Of a DNA stretch of 59,421 bases, positions 1 to 7,507 are shown in pieces. Both the position numbers and the translations under genes were made by a program. The DNA lies in assembly GCA_004211785.1 (NCBI GenBank), contig SHBX01000014.1, positions 1 to 59,421 of the forward strand, given 5' to 3'. The DNA is from Winogradskyella sp. (GTDB lineage: Bacteria > Bacteroidota > Bacteroidia > Flavobacteriales > Flavobacteriaceae). The stretch's first letter is position 1. Every line of letters begins with the position of its first letter. Under the pieces are notes generated by a model. It was given only the letters and a program-made list of their open reading frames with translations, ran no database searches and was not told the origin of the DNA.

Positions 1-396
1 ATCTTCTATATAAAGCTCAAATTTATCAAAGTAAAACTTACCATTATAACTACAGATTGCACCAAAATTGAGGTCATCCGATTTTGAATCTATAGTACCG
101 ATAACAGTATATGACTTCCATTTATTAGAAGTTATGGGCCTATTACCCATATTATCAAAAAAACCCTTTCCTTGGTCTGGCTTATTATCTACTCTAGCCC
201 AAATCCCAGTCCATGCTTTCTCATCATCAGTATCTACTTTTACAGAGGCAATAACTTTAAATTTCTTAATAGAATCTGATTTAACCTCAATGGATTGACT
301 AATAGAAGTCCAATATCTAGAAATTTCCTTTGTTTTTTGCCCATAAGCGGACAGAAAAAAAAGAATAGTGATTAGTAGTAAGCTTAGTTTTCTCAT
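1..396 (-). CDS. Secreted protein of unknown function, 3' part missing
   Basis: Open frame of 132 codons starting with ATG at 396 and running off the left edge, so the C-terminus is not in the window. The first 19 or so residues form a signal peptide (MRKLSLLLITILFFLSAYG, cleavage likely near Gly-Gln). The mature part has Trp-rich segments such as WTGIWARVDN, GFFDNMGNRPIT and KWKSYTVIGTID, with alternating hydrophobic residues that look like a beta-sandwich. I recall similar segments in the N-terminal part of secreted Bacteroidota S41-type peptidases and esterases, but no catalytic domain is visible here, so the family is a guess. A short inverted repeat lies just upstream (404-427). Confidence 0.6.
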   Translation of the reverse strand, partial: MRKLSLLLITILFFLSAYGQKTKEISRYWTSISQSIEVKSDSIKKFKVIASVKVDTDDEKAWTGIWARVDNKPDQGKGFFDNMGNRPITSNKWKSYTVIGTIDSKSDDLNFGAICSYNGKFYFDKFELYIED

Positions 397-538
397 TTAT
401 ATCATTAGTTCTATTGAAATAACTAATATACAAACCAACAACCTTAGAATAAAAAAACACTGTATTTAATTAATATTAGACACTATCCCTTTCATATTCG
501 TTGATTATTGTTAATTCTATTAGCATGAAGTATATATT

Positions 539-568
539 ATTTGTATTAAGTAAGTTCTTAATACAAAT
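539..568. repeat. Perfect 12-bp inverted repeat with 6-nt spacer
   Basis: ATTTGTATTAAG at 539-550 and its exact reverse complement at 557-568, spacer TAAGTT. It sits immediately beside the terminator hairpin at 571-600, in the gap between the truncated secreted protein and the DinB-fold gene. No T-run follows on either strand, so it is not a simple terminator. It could be an operator or RNA hairpin. Confidence 0.6.
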
Positions 569-570
569 AA

Positions 571-600
571 AAAAAGAGACCTTATAAGGTCTCTTTTTTT
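571..600. terminator. Bidirectional intrinsic terminator of the DinB-fold gene
   Basis: A perfect 28-bp palindrome (571-598) with the core AGAGACCTTATAAGGTCTCT, flanked by A-run and T-run, so it can work on both strands. It overlaps the stop codon of the minus-strand DinB-fold gene at 599-601. Confidence 0.8.
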
Positions 601-1153
601 ATTTAATACGTTTAGAAATCATAGCCAATTGTCCCATATGATTTGCTTGATGTTCCATCACATGAAACCAAGCCCAATGATTAGTCATGCCTCCATTTTT
701 CATGGCAAACCAATCGTCATCTTTTTCCTTTAATAGCTTTTTGGTTTTCTTTCTGACCTCATCAAAAATATCTAAGTAGTACTTTATTGGTTTCTCTTTA
801 AATTCTGTTCTTGCCTTTTCGCCAAGACTTAAAGCAGTTCCCCATTTTGCTTCTTCCTCTTTATTAAATTGTCTTCCTTCTAGTGTGTAAATTTGATAAT
901 ACACTTCAGTTGCTGCCAAATGAAAAATCATAGCTCCAGGCGTATTGGCGTTTTCATCTAATAGAAAATCTGTAGCATCTTGGTCCATATTTTTGACGAT
1001 ACGCTCTACTCTACCCTTAAGGTTGTCTAACATTGAAATCATGTTGCCAATATCATTAGAATAACCTTTTGGTGGTTTTACGTCATATTGTGCATTAGAA
1101 ATTGTAAAAAGACAAACGAAAAGAATACTGAAAATAGATTTTGAATATTTCAT
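599..1153 (-). CDS. DinB-fold family protein with signal peptide
   Basis: 184 residues. Residues 1-21 form a signal peptide ending SNAQ, so the product is exported. The rest looks like the DinB/YfiT four-helix bundle: helix with TPGAMIFHLAATEVYYQI, then a C-terminal HVMEHQANHMGQL, giving the separated histidines that bind a metal in this fold. Cytoplasmic DinB-fold proteins include bacillithiol and mycothiol S-transferases. An exported version is less usual and its substrate cannot be read from sequence. Single gene ending in a strong terminator; a long inverted repeat lies upstream (1186-1244). Family assignment fairly sure, function unknown. Confidence 0.75.
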   Translation of the reverse strand: MKYSKSIFSILFVCLFTISNAQYDVKPPKGYSNDIGNMISMLDNLKGRVERIVKNMDQDATDFLLDENANTPGAMIFHLAATEVYYQIYTLEGRQFNKEEEAKWGTALSLGEKARTEFKEKPIKYYLDIFDEVRKKTKKLLKEKDDDWFAMKNGGMTNHWAWFHVMEHQANHMGQLAMISKRIK

Positions 1154-1185
1154 GTGTTAATATTTATTTCTTTTTTATAAGTCAC

Positions 1186-1244
1186 ATGGAACAACCATAT
1201 TATCATCTCGGTATGTGATTGAAAATTAATCATGGTTGTTTCAT
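1186..1244. repeat. Inverted repeat upstream of the DinB-fold gene
   Basis: ATGGAACAACCAT at 1186-1198 and ATGGTTGTTTCAT at 1232-1244 are reverse complements except for one base, with a 33-nt spacer. The repeat lies 33-91 bases upstream of the minus-strand start at 1153. It could be a pair of operator half-sites or a structured leader. Confidence 0.5.
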
Positions 1245-1331
1245 TGATTGAAGTTTTGGTTATATTCAAATTTATAAGGAAAAACTTCACTCACAATAGA
1301 CTTAACAACAACTTAACGAAACAAAGCAGCC

Positions 1332-1847
1332 TTAATTCTTTGGCGGATATTTACTAAATACTTTTTCTATAAGCTTCACAAAGCTTTGTTCTCGCTTTTC
1401 TGGCGTGTTACCAATATTAGAAATCGTAGTTATGGCTTGCCAAAATACGCCGTTTTTAGAATCGTCTACAAACTCAATATTTATCTCATATATAGTTCTA
1501 TTTCCGCCAACAGGAATACCTATAGAAATACCGCCACCGACATTACGACCTGTGCCTCCGACACCAACACCTATGTTACTATTTGAATTAGCATCTATTT
1601 GAGCAGATTGGATATCAATACTAAAACTAGGTGTATCAGATTTTTCGAAACCCATAGCTTTTAGTTTAGCATCTAAAACTCGAATAAGACGTTTTTCATC
1701 TAGTTGATTAAAACCAGATTTCATGTCTGTAAAATAATTGTAGGTTTTATACTGAGTGAAATCCGTGCCTTTTTCGTAATCGTAATCTACAAAAGCACCA
1801 CATGACGTTAGTAATAGCAATACTGAAAGAAATCTTAACAGTTTCAT
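1332..1847 (-). CDS. DUF4136 domain lipoprotein
   Basis: 171 residues. Lipoprotein signal with lipobox LLTSC (Cys16), so the mature protein should be membrane anchored. The body fits the DUF4136 pattern: a tyrosine-rich start (VDYDYEKGTDFTQYKTYNYF), then DEKRLIRVLDAKLKAMGFEKSDTPSFSIDI, and a C-terminal segment EFVDDSKNGVFWQAI. Between them is a glycine-rich hairpin region (about residues 92-115). The role of the family is not established. Single gene. Confidence 0.8.
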   Translation of the reverse strand: MKLLRFLSVLLLLTSCGAFVDYDYEKGTDFTQYKTYNYFTDMKSGFNQLDEKRLIRVLDAKLKAMGFEKSDTPSFSIDIQSAQIDANSNSNIGVGVGGTGRNVGGGISIGIPVGGNRTIYEINIEFVDDSKNGVFWQAITTISNIGNTPEKREQSFVKLIEKVFSKYPPKN

Positions 1848-1896
1848 CTTTTTATTTTAAAGATACTAAAAATTGAAACCGAGTTTTAAACTTTAA

Positions 1897-2664
1897 CTAT
1901 TCCTCTTCTTCTAGAAGTGTCGCTTCAAATGTTGTTAAATCTTCCTTTCCTTCTAACTCTTCATGCTTAGAGTCAAATATTTTAGTCATTGATGAAGAGA
2001 TAATTCCTGTTGGGATTGCAACAATACCCAATCCAATCAGAAGAATAAAAAATGTAAATACGCGACCGCCTATAGTTATCGGATATACATCACCGTATCC
2101 AACAGTTGTAAGTGTTACAATAGACCACCAAAGGCTATCAAAAATTGAAGCGAAATGATCTGGTTGCGCTTCATGTTCAAAATAATAGATACCAACTGCT
2201 GAAAAATAGATGAGTATTACTGTAATTGCCATAAATAAAACAATCTGCTCTTTTGCCACATACATAGCGCGACCAAAATTCTTCATAGCTGTATTGTATC
2301 TCACCAACTTTAATAACCTAAATAATCGGAACATTCGTAATAATCGTAACGAACGTAAATCGAAACCAATGGCTAAATAAAAAGGTAAAATTGCTAAGAA
2401 GTCTATAATACCAAAAAAGCTAAAAATAAATTTGAGTTTCTTTTCTGCGATGTAAATTCTGGCTAAATACTCTATGGTAAATATGACAACGCAAAAGATT
2501 TCTATAGAATGAAGAATTTCTCTGGTATGTGGTTTCAAATTTGGAAGGGTCTCAATAGAAAACACCACTACCGAAACAATAATAAGAATCTGAATAAATA
2601 TATCAAATGCTCTTCCTATGAGGCTATCATTATTTTCGACAATGTTACTGAGAAATTTTTTCAA
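1897..2664 (-). CDS. Voltage-gated potassium channel family ion transporter
   Basis: 255 residues, a six-transmembrane one-domain channel. S1-S3 span about residues 20-100. S4 has arginines at every third position (R104, R107, R110, R113, R116), the voltage-sensor pattern. S5, the pore helix and the selectivity filter TVGYGD (187-192) are followed by S6. The tail is acidic and ends in EEEE. The filter predicts potassium selectivity. The start lies 11 bases downstream of the obg stop, so it is probably the last gene of the hpt/adk-obg-channel operon. A role in ion homeostasis is inferred. Confidence 0.88.
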   Translation of the reverse strand: MKKFLSNIVENNDSLIGRAFDIFIQILIIVSVVVFSIETLPNLKPHTREILHSIEIFCVVIFTIEYLARIYIAEKKLKFIFSFFGIIDFLAILPFYLAIGFDLRSLRLLRMFRLFRLLKLVRYNTAMKNFGRAMYVAKEQIVLFMAITVILIYFSAVGIYYFEHEAQPDHFASIFDSLWWSIVTLTTVGYGDVYPITIGGRVFTFFILLIGLGIVAIPTGIISSSMTKIFDSKHEELEGKEDLTTFEATLLEEEE

Positions 2665-2675
2665 AATTTATAACA

Positions 2676-3674
2676 TTAATCATTAAGAATTTTCCAGAGT
2701 TTATCTTTTAATTCTTGAATTCCTTGATGGGCTACTGATGACATAAACATATAATCTATGTTGAGCCCTTTATCAAGTTCTTCTTTCATTTCAGTTTTTA
2801 ACTCATCATCCAATAAATCAGATTTTGAGACTAAAAGAAAACGTTCCTTGTCCAGCATTTCTGGGTTGTAGCGTCTCAATTCATCTAGTAAAACTTCGTA
2901 TTGTTTTACAATATCATCGGCATCTGCAGGCACTAAAAACAGCAAGATAGAATTACGTTCTATATGTCTTAAAAAATAATACCCAAGTCCTTTTCCTTCG
3001 GCTGCACCTTCAATAATACCAGGAATATCTGCCATTACAAAAGATTTGAAATCGCGATACTCTACAATACCCAAATTAGGTTTTAATGTCGTAAACTCAT
3101 AATCTGCAATTTTAGGCTTTGCTGAAGTCATAACAGAAAGTAATGTCGATTTTCCTGCATTTGGAAAACCTACCAAACCTACATCAGCTAAAACTTTAAG
3201 CTCTAAAGTAATATGTCTCTCTTCTAAAGGAATACCTGGTTGTGCATAACGTGGCGTTTGGTTTGTAGGACTCTTAAAATGCCAATTACCTCGACCTCCT
3301 TTTCCGCCTTCTGCAACAATTTTTTCTTCGCCTTCTTCAGTAATTTCAAAAAGAATATTATTGGTTTCGGTATCTCTTACAACTGTACCAAGAGGCACAT
3401 CTAGATACATATCCTCACCATCAGCACCTGTGCTTCTACCAGAACTTCCATGAGAACCATGACCAGCTCTAATATGTCTTTTAAATTTTAAATGCAAAAG
3501 TGTCCAAAGATTAGGATTACCTTTAATGATAACATGACCTCCACGACCTCCATCACCTCCGTCTGGGCCACCTTTTTGTATATATTTTTCGCGATGTAAA
3601 TGCGCAGAGCCTTTTCCTCCATTTCCAGAAGAGACATGCATTTTCACGTAGTCTACGAAGTTACCTTCAGTCAT
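2676..3674 (-). CDS. obg: Obg family GTPase
   Basis: 332 residues. The N-terminal glycine-rich Obg fold (1-160) has many GG repeats such as [13 protein letters not shown]. The GTPase domain starts with the P-loop GFPNAGKST (169-177), then switch [11 protein letters not shown] and the NKxD-like SKSD. The C-terminal OCT extension of longer Obg proteins is absent, as is usual in Bacteroidota. Obg binds the 50S ribosomal subunit and acts in ribosome assembly and the stringent response. It lies 54 bases after the hpt/adk gene in the same direction. Confidence 0.95.
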   Translation of the reverse strand: MTEGNFVDYVKMHVSSGNGGKGSAHLHREKYIQKGGPDGGDGGRGGHVIIKGNPNLWTLLHLKFKRHIRAGHGSHGSSGRSTGADGEDMYLDVPLGTVVRDTETNNILFEITEEGEEKIVAEGGKGGRGNWHFKSPTNQTPRYAQPGIPLEERHITLELKVLADVGLVGFPNAGKSTLLSVMTSAKPKIADYEFTTLKPNLGIVEYRDFKSFVMADIPGIIEGAAEGKGLGYYFLRHIERNSILLFLVPADADDIVKQYEVLLDELRRYNPEMLDKERFLLVSKSDLLDDELKTEMKEELDKGLNIDYMFMSSVAHQGIQELKDKLWKILND

Positions 3675-3728
3675 TAATATGAGTTTAAAGTGATAAGTTT
3701 AAAGTATTAATTTTAAACTCACTAAGAA

Positions 3729-4841
3729 TTATAATTTATCTAAAACAGTACTTAATCGTTCTGTAATTTCTTCGATACTACCAACGCCATCAACACCAAA
3801 ATATTTGTCTTGATTAGAATAGTAATCTTTTAAGACGGCTGTTTTATTGTAGTATTCTTTAATACGGTTTCTTATAATGCCTTCATCAGCGTCATCTGGT
3901 CTCCCACTAGTTTTTCCACGTTCTAAAAGTCTTCCTACCAAAACTTCATCATCAACCTCTAAAGCAACCATAGCATTAATCTGAGAATCCTTAGAATTCA
4001 TCAATACATCTAAAGCTTCAGCTTGAGCATTAGTTCGAGGAAAACCATCAAAAATAAACCCCTTAGCATCGGCATTTTTTTCAACTTCAGCATTAAGCAT
4101 ATCTATAGTTACCTCATCAGGCACTAACTCACCTTTATCCATGTAAGATTTAGCTAATGTGCCTAGAGCAGTTTCATTTTTTATGTTATATCTAAATACA
4201 TCTCCAGTAGAAATGTGTACCAAATTGTATTTGTCTTTTAAGAAATTTGCTTGTGTACCTTTGCCTGCTCCTGGAGGGCCAAATAATACAATGTTAGTCA
4301 TGTGTTGTGTTGTTTTTAGTTGATATACTGCTGGCAAATCTCTTCCTAAACCGTTGTAGTCTAATCCATAGCCTACGATGAATTTATTAGGAATTTCTAT
4401 ACCGACATAATGTAATTTAAAGTCTTTTTTGTATGCCTCTGGCTTATAAAATAAAGTAGCAATAATGAGTTGTTTTACCTTTTCATTTTTAAAAATACGA
4501 TGTACTTCTGCAAGCGTGTTCCCTGAATCTATAATGTCTTCAAGAATCACAACAGTTCTATCTGTCAGGTCTTGAGTTAAACCTATAAGTCTTTGGATAT
4601 CTTCTGTAGATTTTACACCATCATAAGACGCTAATTTTATAAAAGTAACCTCACAAGGGTGCGGGTATTTTTTTACAAAATCACTCACAAACATAAAAGA
4701 GCCATTAAGAATACCTACGAATATTGGCATTTCGTCCTTTAAGTCCTTTGCAAGAGCATCTACCATTTGTTGTACAGCATCTTGTATTTTCTCTTCTGAA
4801 ATAAAAGGCTTAAAATATAAATCCTGAAGCTTTACGAGCAT
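3729..4841 (-). CDS. adk: Fused hypoxanthine phosphoribosyltransferase / adenylate kinase
   Basis: 370 residues in one uninterrupted frame with two enzymes. Residues 1-178 are a purine phosphoribosyltransferase: the PRPP loop ILEDIIDSGNTL (99-110) and a C-terminal NKFIVGYGLDYNG (152-164) are those of Hpt, which salvages hypoxanthine or guanine with PRPP. Residues 181-370 are a short-lid adenylate kinase: P-loop GPPGAGKGTQ (188-197), DGFPRT, and LLERGKTSGRPDD, which interconverts ATP, AMP and ADP. Met181 (ATG at 4301) is where a free Adk would start, so internal initiation cannot be excluded. First gene of the operon with obg and the channel; TATCTTTG just upstream fits a -7 box. Domains certain; whether both domains are active is inferred. 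Confidence 0.93.
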   Translation of the reverse strand: MLVKLQDLYFKPFISEEKIQDAVQQMVDALAKDLKDEMPIFVGILNGSFMFVSDFVKKYPHPCEVTFIKLASYDGVKSTEDIQRLIGLTQDLTDRTVVILEDIIDSGNTLAEVHRIFKNEKVKQLIIATLFYKPEAYKKDFKLHYVGIEIPNKFIVGYGLDYNGLGRDLPAVYQLKTTQHMTNIVLFGPPGAGKGTQANFLKDKYNLVHISTGDVFRYNIKNETALGTLAKSYMDKGELVPDEVTIDMLNAEVEKNADAKGFIFDGFPRTNAQAEALDVLMNSKDSQINAMVALEVDDEVLVGRLLERGKTSGRPDDADEGIIRNRIKEYYNKTAVLKDYYSNQDKYFGVDGVGSIEEITERLSTVLDKL

Positions 4842-4859
4842 GTTTTAATTTTAAAAAGG

Positions 4860-4867
4860 CAAAGATA
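4860..4867 (-). promoter_or_regulatory. Putative -7 element of the hpt/adk-obg operon
   Basis: TATCTTTG on the minus strand matches the Bacteroidota TAnnTTTG box and lies 19 bases upstream of the start codon. No good TTTG -33 box is seen at the usual distance. Confidence 0.4.
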
Positions 4868-4905
4868 ATCAAATGATTAACGATAGTCGATTTTTGGTTT
4901 CCTAT

Positions 4906-4939
4906 TTTGGAATATTCTTCTATAATTAGTGTATTTTTG
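4906..4939 (+). promoter_or_regulatory. Putative purK promoter
   Basis: TTTG at 4906-4909 and TATTTTTG at 4932-4939, 22 bases apart, match the Bacteroidota -33/-7 boxes. Transcription would begin near 4943, which supports the purK start at 4994 over an upstream in-frame ATG at 4907. Confidence 0.5.
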
Positions 4940-4993
4940 TTACTCAATTTTCAATTTCAAACTAAAGATTCCGAACTATTTGGAATACCGAAC

Positions 4994-6148
4994 ATGAGCT
5001 ACTTCTCTTCAGATTTTAAACTTGGCATTTTAGGCGGCGGGCAATTGGGCAAGATGATGCTTTACGCGACACGAAAATTTGATATTACCACAAAAGTGAT
5101 TGACTCTAACAAGAATGCTCCGTCACGATTGGCTTGTGACGAATTTGTTACTGGAGATATTCTGGATTACGATACCGTTATAGAGTTTGGACGCAGTGTA
5201 GACTTACTCACTTTTGAAATTGAAAATGTAAACGTTGATGCTTTAGAAACCTTAGAAAACGAAGGTAAAAAAGTATATCCATCTTCAAAGACCCTAAGAA
5301 CAATTCAGAATAAAGCGACACAGAAATTATTTTATACGGATAATAATATTCCGACCGCTCCTTTTTCTCGTTTTGCTTATGCTTCAGAAATTAAAGATGC
5401 TATTGAAAATAGCGGATTATCCATTCCGTTTGTATGGAAAAGTGCACGATTTGGTTATGATGGACAAGGTGTAAAAGTGATTAGAACTATTTCAGATTTA
5501 AAAGATTTACCTAATGTTGAGTGTATTGCTGAAGCACTCGTTCCTTTTAAAAATGAACTCGCTGTGATTGTTGCCAGAAATGAAAGTGGTGAGATAAAAA
5601 CATATCCAACGGTTGAAATGGAGTTTCATCCTGAAGCTAACCAAGTAGAATATGTATTATGTCCTGCACGCTTACCTAAACACATTACCAATAAAGCTGA
5701 AGCATTAGCCTTAAAAGTTGCAGACGCCTATAAGCATGTTGGTCTTTTAGCTGTTGAAATGTTTTTAACCAAAGACGATGATGTATTGGTTAACGAAGTT
5801 GCGCCAAGACCTCACAATTCTGGGCATTATAGTATTGAAGGTAGTTTTACTTGCCAGTTTGAACAGCAATTAAGAGCTATTTTAAATTTACCATTAGGAA
5901 AAACTGAAAGTAAAGTTGCTGGCGTGATGGTAAATCTTGTTGGTGCAGAAAACCATACCGGAGATGTGCTCTACAAAAACATAGAAGACATAATGGCTAT
6001 GGATGGCGTAACGCCACATATTTATGGAAAGAAACAAACACGACCTTTTCGTAAAATGGGACACGTTACCATCATAGATAAAGATATTAATAAAGCTAGA
6101 GCTGTGGCTCAGCAAGTAAAAGAAACCATACAAGTAATAAGCAAATAG
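4994..6148 (+). CDS. purK: N5-carboxyaminoimidazole ribonucleotide synthase
   Basis: 384 residues from ATG 4994. An in-frame ATG at 4907 exists but lies within the putative promoter and would add a segment without similarity to the family, so it was not used. ATP-grasp enzyme that uses ATP and bicarbonate to convert AIR to N5-CAIR in purine synthesis. The Rossmann-like start KLGILGGGQLGKMM (residues 9-22), the ATP-grasp segments PFVWKSARFGYDGQGV and VEMFLTKDDDVLVNEVAPRPHNSGHYS, and overall length fit PurK. purE follows after two bases, so the two consecutive steps are co-transcribed. Confidence 0.95.
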   Translation: MSYFSSDFKLGILGGGQLGKMMLYATRKFDITTKVIDSNKNAPSRLACDEFVTGDILDYDTVIEFGRSVDLLTFEIENVNVDALETLENEGKKVYPSSKTLRTIQNKATQKLFYTDNNIPTAPFSRFAYASEIKDAIENSGLSIPFVWKSARFGYDGQGVKVIRTISDLKDLPNVECIAEALVPFKNELAVIVARNESGEIKTYPTVEMEFHPEANQVEYVLCPARLPKHITNKAEALALKVADAYKHVGLLAVEMFLTKDDDVLVNEVAPRPHNSGHYSIEGSFTCQFEQQLRAILNLPLGKTESKVAGVMVNLVGAENHTGDVLYKNIEDIMAMDGVTPHIYGKKQTRPFRKMGHVTIIDKDINKARAVAQQVKETIQVISK

Positions 6149-6150
6149 TT

Positions 6151-6630
6151 ATGAGTAAAGTAGGTGTAATAATGGGAAGCAAAAGCGATTTACCAGTAAT
6201 GCAAGACGCTATAGACATTTTGAAAGGATTTGATATTGAAGTAGAAGTAGATATTGTTTCTGCACATCGCACTCCTGAAAAAATGTTCGACTACGGAAAA
6301 AATGCCCATACAAGAGGTATTAAAGTTATCGTTGCCGGAGCTGGTGGCGCTGCACATTTACCTGGCATGATTGCCTCTTTATCGCCATTACCTGTTATTG
6401 GTGTTCCTGTAAAAAGTAGTAATTCTATAGATGGTTGGGATTCTGTATTATCTATTTTACAAATGCCAGGTGGCGTTCCTGTAGCAACTGTGGCACTTAA
6501 CGGCGCAAAGAATGCTGGTATTTTGGCTGCTCAAATTATAGGAACAAGTGACAAGTGTGTTTTAGACAAAGTACTAGTTTACAAAGAAGGCTTAAAGGCT
6601 AAGGTTATTGATTCTGCAAAGGATTTGTAA
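6151..6630 (+). CDS. purE: N5-carboxyaminoimidazole ribonucleotide mutase
   Basis: 159 residues, full length for class I PurE. It converts N5-CAIR to CAIR, the step after PurK. Signature segments are GVIMGSKSDLPVMQ (5-18), SAHRTPEKMFDY with the catalytic-site His, and GAGGAAHLPGMIAS. Starts two bases after the purK stop and is followed at 15 bases by a lipoprotein gene. Confidence 0.96.
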   Translation: MSKVGVIMGSKSDLPVMQDAIDILKGFDIEVEVDIVSAHRTPEKMFDYGKNAHTRGIKVIVAGAGGAAHLPGMIASLSPLPVIGVPVKSSNSIDGWDSVLSILQMPGGVPVATVALNGAKNAGILAAQIIGTSDKCVLDKVLVYKEGLKAKVIDSAKDL

Positions 6631-6645
6631 TAAATTGTAACGTTG

Positions 6646-7506
6646 ATGAAGCCTAAAACCCTCCTAGTTTTATTTATATTTCTAACATTACTTTCTTGTA
6701 TTAATGAAGAAAAAAACTTAATTCCGGTTGATACATATAAGCTTGAAATCTCAAACCTTAAAACCGAAAAAGAGATTTCAGCTTATTGGCAAAAATTATA
6801 CCATTTAGACCAAGACATACTAGTTGGGAACCTAAAAATTCAATCAAAAAGAGACTCACTTTCTATCGCCAATATGATTAGAACAGCATTAATGTTTGAG
6901 ACTCATAGAAAAGAAAGCTATAAGCCCAACAACTTAGTTCCTATTTTAAATTTAGCACATAATAATATAAATGGTTCGTCATCATTAGCATTCTGGCCAA
7001 TAATACAGCAAACTAAAGAAGTTGGAGGTGCTATTAATAGTTTTGGCGGCAAGTTTCCTGCTTATCAACTCGAGGCGTTAACATATGCATTTTACGACTA
7101 TTCCGTTTTTGGTCAAAAATCGATTTATCCAAAACTTTTGGATAAACTAAATAAAAAAGAATACAGCAGAGTAAGTACGTCATTAATTGAAATTTATTCA
7201 GACTTTAAAGCTTTAGAAAATTTAGAAATAAAAAAAGTTATCGGTACTTGGCAGAGGAAAAATTTTAAAGATGTTACAGATGCTTCTCTTGGGAATTTTC
7301 AAATTGTACAACTATCTGATAATAATATTTATATAAAAAGATTTAACAGATTACAGTTACTAAATGTTTATAACGTCAAACCCAATTCAATTATTTATAA
7401 AGTTGAAAATGAGCCTTTCCATTGGAGTTATAACTTATCAAATAATGGCGATTTAAGTCTATTAAATGACGAAGGAGAAATCCTTATAAATTATAAAAAA
7501 GCATAA
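6646..7506 (+). CDS. Lipoprotein of unknown function
   Basis: 286 residues from ATG 6646 (a TTG one codon upstream is less likely). Lipobox LTLLSC puts the acylated Cys near residue 17. The mature part is mostly helical to about residue 190 and ends in beta-rich segments (GTWQRKNFKDVTD, IVQLSDNNIYIKRFNRLQ). No known family recognised. It starts 15 bases after purE and ends one base before the M3 peptidase gene, so it probably belongs to the same transcript. Confidence 0.7.
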   Translation: MKPKTLLVLFIFLTLLSCINEEKNLIPVDTYKLEISNLKTEKEISAYWQKLYHLDQDILVGNLKIQSKRDSLSIANMIRTALMFETHRKESYKPNNLVPILNLAHNNINGSSSLAFWPIIQQTKEVGGAINSFGGKFPAYQLEALTYAFYDYSVFGQKSIYPKLLDKLNKKEYSRVSTSLIEIYSDFKALENLEIKKVIGTWQRKNFKDVTDASLGNFQIVQLSDNNIYIKRFNRLQLLNVYNVKPNSIIYKVENEPFHWSYNLSNNGDLSLLNDEGEILINYKKA

Positions 7507-7507
7507 A

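Noticed and set aside
4907..4993. Longer N-terminus for PurK from ATG 4907
   Set aside because: It would cross the putative promoter boxes, and the added 29 residues have no similarity to PurK.
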